Shown here: positions 20,764 to 32,620 of the stretch, piece after piece
How positions within the stretch are numbered: the stretch's first letter is position 1
Layout: every line of letters starts with the position of its first letter
Source: Symbiotaphrina buchneri
Taxonomy: Eukaryota > Ascomycota > Symbiotaphrinales > Symbiotaphrinaceae
Length of the DNA: 64,000 nucleotides
Direction: 5' to 3'
NCBI GenBank assembly: GCA_001599915.1
Contig: BCIG01000018.1
Location: forward strand, 601,974-665,973
Translations under genes and position numbers: made by a program
The notes under the pieces: generated by a model
Database searches by the model: none
Told to the model about the DNA's origin: nothing
What the model saw: the letters and a program-made list of their open reading frames with translations, nothing else

Positions 20764-22364
20764 TTAGACTTTGTTGGACGGTATGCTTTCCCAGACCTGG
20801 TCTTCCATCAACGAACCCTGCAAGGATTGCAGAGAGATACGCTTTATCTGGAGCCATAGCAGACTTACCGACCATGATCTGTGGACAGATACTGGAAGGC
20901 ATTGACCTTCTGGCTGGTAACAACCAAAGCAAAGGAGCCGGGCTCGCGAAAAAGCCAACAACGAGAAACAGAAGAATGGCCCAAAATCCGACAGAAGCAA
21001 GCAGTGTCCAACAAGCAGTATTATCTCAAGATGACGTGTGGTGACATCCAATCGTGATGCGAAGCTGGCATCATAAGCAATCCGGCAAAGCATGGTCGAT
21101 TGCTTGTATGAAGACTCTGCAAAAGATCATAAATGAGATCGCTCACATCCGTCGAGAAGAAGACGACGAGAACGACAACGAGTAGGACGAACACAGCGGA
21201 AATGCTGCCCTGCCGAAGAGAAGGAGGTGAGATGCCGCCATTCGTAGCGCTCAGGGAATATGAAGAATCGGACATCGACGAGGGAGAACTGCCATTCCCG
21301 AGCGACTGTCTCCTGGCTCGATTTGATGCGACGTAGCAATATCAGCGGTTGATTGCCTACACTCGAGATTGTATTGCGCAAGGCGCTTCTTCCGTTCTGC
21401 TGACTTTCAAGGACGCTCGGTTTCAGGGCTGCTATTGCGATTGACCACCGGAACTCTCGGCGAAGTGAACGGATCTTCAAGACCAAGAGCAGCTGTTGCT
21501 CTATTCCGGCGCGCAGGGCTGATATTGGGATTGACGACCGGAGTCCTCGGCGAGTTGATAGGATCTTCAAATTGCTTAGCAAGTACATCACAAGGCTCGC
21601 GTACTTGAAGAAACGTCTGAGAGATCCTGAGCTCCGCGGAATTCTCTCAAAAGGCGGAGTCGGTCTCCCCAAGGAGCGCACTTGCAAGACCAGGTCTACC
21701 CAGACGCCCGGAACGACACGTTCACCGGGCCGATCTCGAAGATATCTGACAACCCATTGTCCATGATGAAGTGCCTGCTCTTGATCGCAATTCCTTCGTC
21801 TCCGTTCTTCACCAGCATTTTCCATTCGTCGGTACTGTACAGTTCTTCCGCCCAGTTCAGAACGTCACTTCACGAAGAGTCAGGAACCGATAGGCAGCAG
21901 CAGTGCTTGGTCAGGACGAAGATGGCGAGCCATACATCTGAGCGTTGTTGTCGGCTAGCACCGCGGGAACAGCGAATCGGCGAAGCAGCTCTCCTCGACG
22001 AGCATTTGGAGTAGTTTACTCAGTTTTCATGGTGCTCGCAACTTCCGCGGGATATGTCAACTACCCCTTCTTGCTGTAGCAGGTGAAGACGGAGTACTGT
22101 TGTTCAGCCGACTGTATCGACACTCGGCGAGGCAATGCTCTGGGACCATCGAACGGGATGGTTGTGAATAGCACAGTCGAACGTGTTCCGACAGGGTGGA
22201 TTTGTGTGATCATCCCAGTGGAGAGCGACTCCTAAGCCCACAAAGGTCATGCCGGATTCTCCTGAATCAGAAATTGCGAACTGACCACCCGGTGGAAAGA
22301 GGGCCGAAATGGTCCGACATAGATGGGACGGAGCCCAAGGTCCGCTCCGATCATCGCCCAGCAT
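20764..22364 (-). pseudogene. Decayed gene with membrane helix and internal repeats
   Basis: Minus-strand coding signal runs through changing frames. It includes FPPGGQFAISDSGESGMTFV at the upstream end (22.3 kb). A frame at about 21.4-21.6 kb has two repeated segments (SPRTPVVNPN and SPRVPVVNRN). A single strong hydrophobic helix lies near 21.2 kb (ISAVFVLLVVVLVVFFSTDV), followed by another hydrophobic stretch at 20764-21093. At least three frame changes occur. It could be a multi-exon membrane protein gene that I cannot splice, but a relic is more likely. No family recognised. Confidence 0.35.
21427..21580. repeat. Two diverged ~90-bp tandem repeats
   Basis: The sequence around GATTGACCACCGGAACTCTC at 21439 recurs as GATTGACGACCGGAGTCCTC at 21530, and both continue into GGCGA-G and GGATCTTCAA. 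Read on the minus strand, the units encode similar peptides (DPFTSPRVPVVNRNSSP and DPINSPRTPVVNPNISP), so they were probably once coding. Confidence 0.75.
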
Positions 22365-22446
22365 TCTATTTATACTGGCACTTTGTCACGAGCCTGCTCC
22401 GTCGCGCTGCTTCTGTGCCGCGGCTGAAGAGAGACCAGCTGGGGCC

Positions 22447-23147
22447 TCAACAAATTAGACTTTCTTTCTTTGGAGAATACGTGAACTGACCCGTGTATCT
22501 GCGGTGGTTGGTAACATGGACAAGCCATCGTTGAGTAACGAACCCTGCCAATGCATATAATTGCATGCACTCTCCGTCTGGTTCCGCACGAAAGTGCAAT
22601 CGAAAAACCAGGCCAACGACAACGCCCAGTGCGACACGTGCACTGGGCGGATCCCTCCTCGCGGACAAGCAAACGTTGAAGAACGAATATCATGAACTCT
22701 GTACATTGGTTGTTGCCAGCTGGCTGACCAAGCGTAAGACCGACGGCGTAACTGGAGTAGCAAAGCTTCAAGTGCAGAGCATCGTGGCGGTGGGGATGGA
22801 GGATATCTAGCAGATAATTGGTCCCATCCTGGATACCTCAGACGGAGAGAAGGCCCTGCGCTTGTTTGATGTGCAAGGCAACTCCTCATACCGCTGCCGC
22901 GGAGTCTGGAGAAATCGCGCAGACTCTGCGTCGGTGGGCTGCCGAAAGACCAGCTCATCCAAGAGGTAGCCCTCCGCATCCATTTTGACATGGCAATCCG
23001 AACGTGCAAACGGTGTTTGACATTGCATGCTGTAATTATTCTCAAGGCACTCTTTTGATGTTGATTGTACAGCAAGTGCCTGAACTCGAACTGTACAAGC
23101 TGGACTCGGGCGGTTGTTTCATTGAACACACTAGGATGCTCGAACAC
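22447..23147 (-). pseudogene. Unrecognised minus-strand gene or relic
   Basis: A 230-codon open frame covers the span, but better protein-like content lies in other frames. These include MDAEGYLLDELVFRQPTDAE (22807-23028) and LGVVVGLVFRLHFRAE with YALAGFVTQRWLVHVTNHRR (22447-22668). This suggests several exons or frameshifts. No domain is recognised. The upstream end faces the dipeptidase gene, which is transcribed the other way, so the two could share a promoter region at 23.15-23.6 kb. Confidence 0.35.
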
Positions 23148-23608
23148 GACGAAGAGATTACTTCGTCAATGTTGTCGTCCTGCGGCCGTCACCTCGCGGA
23201 CAACCTACTCGATAAGCTTATTTGATTCAAGCTTAAAGCTTATTTGCACCACCTCCTGGTCTGACCGGACGGTCGGCACCGTCTTGGCGGACCCTTTCGT
23301 CGGCCAACTCGTTCCTCGGCGTGCCTTATCTCGGCGGTATCGCTTACCGCGCCCCTGACCGCCCGGTTTAGCCCGTCGCTCACGCTTCCCCCGTCGCAGC
23401 GGGGCGCGCGGGGCACAACCGCAGCATTGATAAGGCAAAGCAAGAAGACCGTTTGATTCGGAAGCCCCGAAGAAGGCTGATACCTTAGACAGCACTTTGA
23501 CCACATCCTCTCCTGCTCCCTATCTGCATCATCCATTCAATCGTACAACGCAGTCTTGAGCGAAGTGCACAAACCGGCGGAGCGCTCATCTTCGTCTCGA
23601 ACCCTCCA

Positions 23609-25236
23609 ATGGCCGACTCGACGGTGCGCCAGCGCCGCTCGCTCGCGGCCGACATCAGCGACGCGCAGACGTACAGCGAGAACCGCGAAATCGTGCTCGC
23701 GCACCCCCCAGCCTCTCGCGGCGTGCTGAAGAAGTCAATGCTGTTGCTGTCTTCCTTGAGCATTGGCATGTTCTTGTGGCTAGGGTACCAGCCGGAGAAA
23801 GCGATCCATCCGCTGGATTACAAGAGCCGTACCGATCGCGTGCTGAAGACGACGCCGCTGATTGATGGACATAATGATCTGCCGTACTTGTTGCGCATTG
23901 AGTTGAAGAATAGGATCTATGATGAGAGGTTCACGTTCAGGGAGGGTGAGTTGGAAGTATCATGAGTCTTTGGTGAGCGATGACTGAGGCTGATTCTCTC
24001 CCATACAGGACTCACCAGTCACACGGATTTGGAAAGGATCAAGCAAGGAAAGTTGGGTGGTCAGTTCTGGTCCGTTTACGTTGAGGTGAGTCGAAGATGG
24101 GGTGTCCCTCTGAGACAATGAGACTGACCGGATATAGTGCCCTGAGACGAAACATCTCGATGATCCTAACGTAAGTCTGGGATCATCCTCTTCCATATTT
24201 CATCTTGGTCTTGCTCAGCACAGTACGCTGACCTCTCTAGCACAATGTCCGCGATACCCTCGAGCAAATCGACGTCGCCAAGCGTTTCATCGCGGAAGTC
24301 CCTGAGCTGCACTACTGCGACACCTCCTCCTGCGCCATCTCCGCTTTCAAAGCCGGCTACATCCCATCCATGCTGGGCGCCGAGGGACTGCACCAGGCCG
24401 GCAGCGCCATCGGCGTGATCCGGCAATTCTTCTCTCTGGGCGTCCGGTACATTACCATCACGCACAACTGCGACAACGCCTTTGCCACAGCCGCCAGCAC
24501 GGTGACCGAGACAGGCAAAGATGGAGGACTGACGGAGTTTGGCCGCGCGGGTATAGTGGAGATGAACCGTTTGGGTATGATGGTCGATCTAGCCCATGTT
24601 TCGCATCGCTCGATGCGCGAGGTGCTGGATTTGACGAAGTCCCCGGTCATCTTTAGTCATAGCGGTTGTTATGCGCTGGGGAAGGTCTATCGCAATGCGC
24701 CGGATGATGTGATTGCGCGCTTGAAGGAGAATGGCGGCGTCTTGATGGTGTATTTCGTACCAAGGTTCTTGAACACGGAGAATCCAGACGGAGTCACGGC
24801 AGAGACGGTGGTGGATCATATCTACCACATTGTAAACCTCGCCGGATGGGATCACGTCGGAATTGGTATGTTGCCTTCTCTGTTCTTCACCTCTGTAGCT
24901 TCCCCAACTGATTTCAATCACCCAACTTTAGGCGGAGACTTCGATGGCACCCCCAACATCCCACCGGACATCAAAGACGTGTCCGGCTACCCCAAGCTCA
25001 TCGAGGCTGTCATGGCACGCGGAGCTACAGACGAGCAAGTGCGCAAGTTGGTGGGCGAGAACATCCTGCGCGTCTGGCGGGAGAATGAGAGCGTCGCGTC
25101 GCAGCTACAGGCCAAGATGAAGCCTGTGGAGGAAGTCTGGGAAGGTCGCAGCTGGTATCGGTGGGCGCAGGCGTTGCCTTCTTTGTTCCCAAACAACCCA
25201 GACCGCATTCCGAGCCCGCAGGAGAAGACCTTCTAG
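23609..25236 (+). CDS. Membrane dipeptidase, peptidase family M19
   Basis: A five-exon gene: 23609-23945, 24009-24085, 24138-24170, 24241-24865 and 24932-25236. All introns have GT...AG ends and are 52-70 bases long. The joined product has 458 residues. Metal ligands expected for the renal-dipeptidase fold are visible: His88 and Asp90 in IDGHND, bridging Glu197 in GAEGLHQ, His268 in LAHVSH and His289 in FSHSG. The 21-residue spacing of the last two is as in the human enzyme. A hydrophobic stretch at residues 44-60 suggests a type II signal anchor, placing the zinc-dependent dipeptide hydrolase in the secretory route or at a membrane. The GC-rich 5' region and intact exons mark it as a living gene. 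Confidence 0.93.
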
Positions 25237-26169
25237 GGATGTCGAGGACGTTGAAGGTTGGGAGATTCGCAGGGGCTGCGAGAGGCTCTTGGGTCGCAGA
25301 TCTGAGGATGGTCGAAGGGGATCTTAGGGAATTGGTGGACGTATCGAGATCTTATGGCAAGGATTCTGGGAAAGTTCGCCCAGGGAGAAAACGCCGCGGA
25401 GCGGGATCTAGTCCATAGTGATAAAAGATCTCATACCAGAACGGATGCTTTCCAATATTGGTTCCACTCGTGATCAGGCGATAAGAAAAGAAGTGAGGCT
25501 GTCGGCAATATTGCACCATCTGTTGGTCTTGGCCTTCGCTCCGAGGATTCAGGCAATCTGTAATGCACAGGCGACTGCCCTCTTCGAAGCTTCGGGATCG
25601 GGGAAGTTATGAATATGCTCATGAGCGCTGATGCTGGTAAGTTGATACGCGATCCATTGCCTATCGCGGACCAAGCAACCGTCGAAGATGGAAACGTCGG
25701 CTGTCTCTCACGGGAGCCCTACTCATAGCCCGCGAAGGCCGCGCCAGACACGTTGCATAAAGCCAGGATGCAGGACCCTGGTGTAGTTTGTCCTGGGTTC
25801 AGGTTGCATACCTTTGAATACCTTTGAGTGGTACAAAGAAGCTGGACGGGCATCGTGTGTAATGGCACTGGCGGTGAGTTCAGTGCGAAAGACCAAAACG
25901 AAGCGAAGCGTCAATCGCCAGAATGGAGGCATCCACAAAGCCGGGTACAAGCTAGAGTCGATCAATGTCAACATGACATGCGACGACGAGGGAGAGGATT
26001 TCGAGGGGAAGCTGGTCGTGGGCCAGGAAGGTTATCGCTTACTTGCCTGGTAATGCGAAGAGAATTTCTCTACGCTCTCAAAAGGGAGACGATTACAGTG
26101 GAATATGCTAAAACTCATCATCCTTGAGAAGAATCGAGATCGTTATAAGTTTACGGAAAATGAAGAGGG
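25237..26169. other. Downstream region, no supported gene
   Basis: After the dipeptidase stop there are short frames on both strands. Plus frames at 25814-26053 and 25828-26127 overlap in different registers and could be the upstream half of the relic at 26.2 kb. Nothing is recognisable. Confidence 0.35.
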
Positions 26170-26559
26170 ATGTGCCTTCTGCAAGCCACGTTCATAGGGG
26201 AGCTGGAGGACAAGAGCATGGTGGGCAAGTGGAGCCGCAATATTGTTTGGCCCGAGATGTGTCAATACTGGAAATATGATGCGTGGCCCGGAGGGTTGGC
26301 GTGTCAGGAATATGGCCTTGGGCTAGAACTCGTTTGGGGCTCTATTGACATGTTCGCAGGCGTGCCACAATGCCATCCGTATGCACGGAAGCCTTCCACG
26401 GGCGTATCAATTGGTGTACAGGGAATTCAGGAAGCTGGGACGCTAGGGGGCTACCTTGTCCTAAAGAATGCAGACGACGGGGAGCTGAAACCGGAGCCAG
26501 ATCGCGATGCCATGCTGGGCATATTCTCGGGGATATACTCGGCCAAAGGGTCACTCTAA
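26170..26559 (+). pseudogene. Fragment, possibly of a trypsin-fold-like protein
   Basis: A 129-residue plus frame contains KPSTGVSIGVQGIQEAGTLG followed by GYLVLKN. A block of the form SIG...AGTLGGYL occurs before the catalytic His region of some fungal trypsin-fold proteins, but the HH-V motif expected downstream is absent. The remaining sequence (MVGKWSRNIVWPEMCQYWKY) is unrecognised. Treat as a remnant; the family link is a weak inference. Confidence 0.25.
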
Positions 26560-27465
26560 CACGAAAGTCATGAAGCTGATCTCGATGGCCAGGATACCGG
26601 GCGAGGGCACCTTTTATTGAAGCGTGTTTGATTTGAGCTCACAACTAGCGTGAACGAATTTCAGGCCGTAGATATATGAGTAGCAACTTAGTGCCCGTAG
26701 CTCAATTGAGGGTTATCAGCTCAAGCAATGAACCTATTTATATTAAAATAAGGGATCTCTCTTCAACGAAGCATGAGATGGTCGAAACGGCCCAACGGTG
26801 CTCCCCATGATGCCAAATTACCCAATTGGGGATTCGGGAAAGGGAGTGATTAGTGACCCGTCAGTACACCATCAAATGTTAACACGCATGTGTTCAAGTC
26901 CTGGTAAAACCACCTTTCTTAATAGTGGGGGTTTTCATAAGGTGCCCTGGCCGCTTTACTAAAAGTGGTCACGGCCCTGAACTTTTTGCCTCCCTGATCT
27001 CTGGTTGCTTTTGGTTTTTCTTTCCCTCTGACTTGGTGCTTTCTTCTTTGTTTCCGCATTTTTACACTTCTGCCATCACGGACATCGTGGAGCTCCTACG
27101 GCACTTGGTAGTTCCCACCAACCGTAGCAGAATACCGTGATAATGTTGCAAGTTGGATGAGGAGTGGATGCAATCGCACCCCCGCGATCAGAAGCGGCTC
27201 TTCTACGGCTTTTGGTAGTTCCTGCTAACCTTAACCCAATGCTGAGTCTACTCATAGCCACCCATATCATTCATCTACTTGAAATATTACTCCACTTGTT
27301 GCGGACATTCTGCGGGAATTTTTGTGAGAAGGAATTAAGTAAAAGCCTCGTAACTAACTAGGAGGTCCATAACATCCCCGGAGCTCCTTGTGCTGAGATG
27401 GTGCCTGTGGGGCTGTTAGGGTAGGGGCTGCTAGTGTTCGAGTCCCAGGACTGATTCGCCCATTT
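26560..27465. other. AT-rich intergenic stretch with small repeats
   Basis: No gene is seen. A short repeat (CTACGGCACTTGGTAGTTCC at about 27094 and CTACGGCTTTTGGTAGTTCC at 27203) occurs twice. A tRNA-like B-box (GTTCGAGTC) at about 27437 is followed by a small hairpin, CGCCCATTTTTGGGCG, at about 27457-27472. The full tRNA fold is missing. Confidence 0.4.
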
Positions 27466-27684
27466 TTGGGCGTAATGGGAGCCGGCTCAATAGGACTCTG
27501 CAATTCCTCCGACATTCTTAACTGGCTGCTTCTAAAACATCAATGCCTGTATTGGTACGATCATAAAGTTCGCACATGTGATGATGCAGAGCGTAGAAGG
27601 AGTACCACAGGTAGAAGTAGCTCCCACCTGTACAGGTGCTGCAGGATGTGCAAAAAACTGGAGTTCTTTTCCGCGATGGGTCAC

Positions 27685-28123
27685 TCAAAACTTAGACGAC
27701 AACAGGAACACTCGAATGAAATCCACTTCCGCCACGCCCACAATGTCTGCAGCAACAGGATACCTGGTTTTCAGTGTGTCCGCTATCTCTTGTGCACTGC
27801 TTTGCTCAATTCCTTCAAGAGTATAATTGAGTCCTTCCTTGAAGTCTTTAGTATACCGTGCGCGGTGCTTCCGTACCAGAAGGCGGGAGATGGATTGCCC
27901 TTGGGCTTTGTGGATCGCCAATACATGCCCATGCCTGGAGCTGAGGAACCTGTTTGCGTTGTCCGGTCGGTTCCAATGGGCCATGCTCGATCTTCCAGAC
28001 TTTTGGCGTCACCAGCCTCTCCACTATTTCCAGAACTGGCCGAAGCGAACCACGAACCACTGGTTCAAGGAGGTGCAGCATGGCGCCGCTCTTGCCGACT
28101 GAGGTGATTGTCAACAATAACAT
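27685..28123 (-). pseudogene. Unrecognised fragment with a helicase-like phrase
   Basis: Two overlapping minus frames (27848-28123 and 27685-27984) look protein-like. One includes GHVLAIHKAQGQSISRLLV, which resembles the (A/T)xHKxQGxT motif of SF1/Pif1-type helicases. The other includes WACIGDPQ. No Walker A or other helicase motif is found nearby, so a chance match is possible. A plus-strand frame of 213 codons (27466-28107) overlaps and looks less natural. Confidence 0.25.
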
Positions 28124-28413
28124 AACTACTCACTTCAATTACAGTCGTGGTATGACGACGGCGAGCAGCCGGAGGGGTCTGAGGACACCAACGGCGGTGG
28201 TGGCCAGTCCAGCGTGGCGGCGATTGTCCCTACAGATTATAGCTGTGATTGTGCGCTGCGTCCATTTCCTCTCCAGCTCAGCGCAATTATATAGTCTGCG
28301 TAAGGAGTCTCGAAACTGTGGCCCGGACACCAGTCTGGGATCTGCTCCCGCCGCCTGGCGGCCCGATTGAAGCAATCAACGGCGCTCCTGGAACCAAGCG
28401 CACAACCGATGGG

Positions 28414-28702
28414 CTAGCATTGGACCATCCGATGCAATGTTGTGGCCCACCAGGACCACACAATGTGCCAAGTCCGGCAGAATAGTGTCCAGCTGCTTCT
28501 TTTCAAGACCACTCCCATAGGGGAGATATCTTTCTCACCAGCGACAACGTTCCCAGATGCGCCACCAAACGCCGGATATCCGGCCACCAACGCGTTTTCG
28601 CCGGGGACGACATTTCCGGATGTACCACCGAGCGCCAGAAATGATGGAGTCATCTTGCGCCATAGATATTGTACTCGTAGCGAATCGTCAACATCTGGCT
28701 AA
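28414..28702. repeat. Two short tandem coding-like repeats
   Basis: Around 28530-28640 a unit of roughly 65 bases occurs twice. The plus reading gives FSPATTFPDAPPNA and FSPGTTFPDVPPSA; the minus reading gives GGASGNVVAGE and GGTSGNVVPGE. Both strands are open over the repeat, so the coding strand is uncertain. No family recognised. Confidence 0.55.
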
Positions 28703-28799
28703 TTCCATCAATCAAGGTCAGAGCGCACGAAGTTCCAGTAGGTGTCGCCATGTTGTCTTCCGGAACAGGAGTCTATTGATGAGGTCTGCAGCGTAACAC

Positions 28800-29600
28800 A
28801 CCGTTGGCGGATGTTCCCCACCTCCGCACCATGTGGTGCACCTCCTGCACCCCCCCTTCCACCCTCTGGGCACTTTCCTCCGCCACGCGAACTTTCTACG
28901 AACTGTATGGATATTCCATGAGAATGTACGCTCCAAGCAGTGTTGCAGACTCCGTACGACAGCTCCGCAAACTATCGTATAGTTGATTTGCAGCTAATCC
29001 AGGGGCCTTCCACGCCCGAGAAAACGGTCTTTGAGAACCAGTCATACATAATGAGTGGACAAGCGACTCTTTGAGACATCTTGGTCATCTGGCACAAGTG
29101 ATTTGACCATCTCAAGCACCATATTGGTGTAGACTCTGATTCATCACCAAATCCAGCCTGAAGTAAGTAGGAATGAAGACCAAGATACTGGTCATGACAA
29201 GCCTCCTCTTCTTGGTATTTGATCATGCCCTTGTTGAATTTGAGTATCTCGAGCGCCAAGGTGGGATTCATTCTCATTCGCCTTCTCTGGTCGATATTGA
29301 TACCGCTCCTCATCGAAAAGCCACTTATGCTAGAAGGAAACGGCAGCTCTGCATAAGCCATATAAGACAATGTGCAACACGTACGTCCGGATCTTCTCGT
29401 GGTCTATCACCACGACAGCAGATGCCTCGTCAGATGCTTCCGGCTGCGGATCCATCAGGGACTTAGACGCAGACTGAGCACCTTAGGTTGTAACAGGAGA
29501 GGCCTCTCCTCTCACTGGGCGGGAGCAGCATATTCCTCCCCTTTCAGGGTGCCACAAATCTGGCATTTCATAACCCGCGGGGTTTCAAAAGTACACGCAC
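28800..29600. other. No recognisable gene
   Basis: Frames on both strands (minus 28972-29370, plus 29173-29466) lack motifs. Nothing further can be supported. Confidence 0.3.
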
Positions 29601-30060
29601 GGTACGGGCACAGGCACCGTGGTAGGAGCTACCATCGGTCCTGGCGCTGGCCCTGGCGCTACTGGCGGAGGCAGGAATGGCATAGGCGGCGCAAGGGGCG
29701 GAAACACAAAGTACTAAAACTGGTCAGTAAAGGCTTGAACAACTTTTGTTCCAGTCCACACTCACAAGGAAATCATAGATCATCTCTTCATGCGTCCAAA
29801 GACAGCTCATCAGATCCATCAAAAACCATTTCATTTGAAGCCTCTTTATTCAGCCCAGAAAAGGCCAAATGCAGACCACTTGAAGACGCACCTGACTTCG
29901 GGACTCTATGATGGAAGCTACCGAAGTGACTGACTGCCTCAGCAGCTTGGATGCACCAGATCGTATTATTTGGATCATGCGGTTGTAGATCATGACCAGC
30001 AGTGCATTCCACAGGAGGCATCAGTGGTGTGGAGTCGAATCTTTTGCCTTGGATAACCAT
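29600..30060 (-). pseudogene. Unrecognised gene pieces with a Pro-rich exon-like segment
   Basis: A 90-residue minus frame (29788-30060) starts with ATG and reads TPLMPPVECTAGHDLQPHDP. Further downstream on the same strand (about 29600-29718) a Pro-rich low-complexity segment, PPLAPPMPFLPPPVAPGPAP, is preceded by an acceptor-like TTTTAG. They may be exons of one small gene. No domain is recognised. Confidence 0.3.
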
Positions 30061-30503
30061 GGACGCGGGTGACGGACACTAATGAGTGTGCACAGTGCCT
30101 TGCATGTTTCTAGGCAGCTGTAAAGCATCTTTAACGCAATATGAAATGAAGACATCTTCGCCTATGAATAGTCGGACATATAGACTAGCAGTCTTCTTCA
30201 TTGTAATGATCTCCTAGCATTTCGTGGTGTTCCGCGCTGGAGATCTTCCCAGTATTGCTGTCACTTCGTGCATCTATCCGTATATCCTCTGAGCTGGAAA
30301 GTCAGTCAAGACGCCGTGAACAGAGAAGACTGGTCACGAGAACCGCTGTCGTGATCAGGTTGTCATTGACGCGAATTTGTGGCTTTAAGCCTTAACAAGA
30401 GGAGTTGCAAGGGTCTGCTTCTGCAGACAGCAGCAGCCCACCTGAAGGCGACGATGAGGTTTGCCTCCTTGTTTGGGCTCCACCATCACAAATCTTCCTG
30501 CTA
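30061..30503. other. No gene seen
   Basis: The interval has frequent stops on both strands and no repeat or motif. Confidence 0.4.
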
Positions 30504-30911
30504 TTAGACGTTTCCTATCTCTGGAATGCTATTGCTGGGTCTTGTCTCTAATCCAGACAGACCTGACTGTGTTATCATAGGTAGTGTCCATTGCACACCC
30601 TCCGTGCACCGATGTTTGGCTAGATGTGTACCCGAGGGATATACGGTTTTAGAGCACCAAGCTAGATTACCCAAGTCTTCCCTCGGACCCATTGTCCTCA
30701 TCGGTTGAGCCAGACGTGTGCGGAATGTGCATATGGGAGCTGCGATATTCAACGGGTGCAGTTCGGTCATCAACACATTGTGAGCTGACAGCCAGCGTCT
30801 GCGGATTCTGAGGGTGTTAGATTGCCTATAGTAACCCCGACTACAATACTCAGGTGCACTGCACCAATTTGTGGTCCTGACGTACATCTCCGGCCAGCAG
30901 TCGTTCTCCAT
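30504..30911 (-). other. Open frame of uncertain coding status
   Basis: A 135-codon minus frame contains several Cys residues and no motif (MENDCWPEMYVRTTNWCSAP at its start). Composition is only weakly protein-like. A plus-strand frame inside it (30526-30708) is a likely shadow. Confidence 0.2.
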
Positions 30912-31500
30912 GTGGTTATTGACTCAAGCGGAAACTCCCACCGTGCAGTCGTATTTATCTGCTAGCTCGTAGGTCAACCCGGGGAAATAAACCGAGATTT
31001 TCAGGGGTGCGCTCATGAATATATTCCAATGGCCGTGGGTAGTGCAACGGGACCTTGGCTCTCTCTGTCCCGTTTACTATGGGTATATCCCTCGGGCCTT
31101 CATTCAGCTCCGCCTTCCACGCGATAGCGAACTCGAAAGAGGATCATCACTTCTGTTAGAGTTGTGGAGATGTCATGATACGAGATGCTCCATGTCTGGA
31201 GCCTTAAACCGGATAGGTTGAATTGTCAGGCTGCCGCATCTATGAGAGCGTAACAAGCGACTGAGCGAAGGATGCGAAAGGCCGGATCGCAAGACGATGT
31301 AAGGCAGCAGGAATTGCGCTAGACCGGCTACATTGGCCGTCGCCTCTGCTCCAGTACTCTCCTTCTTGGATTTTGAACCGGTAGAGGACCCTAACTTATG
31401 AGGCAATCAAAAGTAACGATCAGGGAGGCGGTCCAGTTTGGCCATGGTAGCTTGCCCTGGTGGAGGCCACCAAATCATGGGGGCTTTGATGCAATCCGAG

Positions 31501-32620
31501 CTAGTGTAGGTCAGCCGAAAACGTTTCGATCGCGATCCGGGCCTGCAGTGGCTGATCGATGGTATGGTGGGTCGTCAGGATGTAGATCTCCTGCGGACCC
31601 TTAGACCCGAAGCGATGGATCCGCCCGACCCCTTGGACGATAATGCTGGCGGCCTCACCGCGTTCCGACATGATAGCGACGGTACAGTTCTTTTGAAGGT
31701 TCGTCGATTGCGCTCCACATGCATAGGTTGTGACAATACAAGTGCCCGTGGTGGCCGGATTATTGAACTCCTCGACAGTGTTGGAGCGCTGCAGCTTCGA
31801 GTTGGCCGCACGGATGGACAGCCCCGGGGTACCGATGGGGCCTGAGCAGGTTAGATCATTGCACCTTTGACAGTTCACTGACTCGTATACGGCGACAATG
31901 CCAAACTAAACCTTGTGGGTGATTTGCATCCGGGCAGTCTCTTGCCGGCTCGTCCGGACATCCTGCTCGTAGCGCTCCATCAGCCTGACTTGGGACAACA
32001 ACGTCTCATTTGAGCAGATCACGCTGGCTTTGCTGCGCTGTCTTTCCATGGCTCATAGAGATGGCGGATAAACCGATGCACGGGTCGCCGCTCGTGGTCA
32101 ATTTCGAACGCCATTCCGATGGGTGTATTGACGGCGTCGCACACGAGATCGGAGCCTATGCCAGATAAAACTCGCCGCGGCCAACTGACAAATCAAAACC
32201 CTCATGAAAGCCATGCAGGTCCGCCCAAGGTTGGTTTGCGGAAACACCCTCCACAGGAATTATATTTATATCCATCTCTTCAGGCCGAAATTTAGTTTGA
32301 TCGTCTTTCACTTGATGGGTATTCGGAAAAATTGAAACAGTCCATGCAGGATGACATGCGGACCTGAACATGGAGAGGCGCGTAGGGTTTTCGCATGACG
32401 AGTTCCGCTGGGTAGCATGAAGCTGGTGGACCATATTGTACTGTTGCCTGCGGACAGATATTGCTGTGGCATCAGTACCGCAGCTTTGCTGCATAACAAT
32501 GTCGGCGGAAGTTTGAGTCAATAGGCAACGTACTTCATCGCAGTGGGCATAGGGAAAGGGCACATTTTCTCGTGATCCAACTGTTGCTGTGACTCTGCCG
32601 GATAGGTATGAATCTGGCAC
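31501..32620 (-). pseudogene. SNF2-family helicase fragment, C-terminal lobe
   Basis: The clearest SNF2 relic here. Frame 31501-31878 includes NNPATTGTCIVTTYACGAQS followed by TNLQKNCTVAIM and VQGVGRIHRFGSKGPQEIYI, which fit the motif V and VI (QxxGRxxRxG) region of the C-terminal helicase lobe. Upstream on the same strand, frame 32156-32620 and an intervening piece (AFEIDHERRPVHRFIRHLYE near 32.1 kb) could be the linker between lobes. Stops and frame changes separate them. The ATPase lobe is absent, so no chromatin-remodelling or DNA-translocase activity is possible. Confidence 0.65.

Noticed and set aside
23205-23536. Minus-strand Arg-rich frames upstream of the dipeptidase
   Set aside because: A GC-rich promoter or 5' leader region; the frames have no motif and probably arise from base composition.
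26685-26760. tRNA-Thr-like start (GCCCGTAGCTCAATTG)
   Set aside because: The D-arm-like beginning is not followed by an anticodon arm, T-arm or complementary acceptor stem.
27466-28107. 213-codon plus-strand frame
   Set aside because: Its text is less natural than the minus-strand frames over the same span, and it has no motif or splice support.
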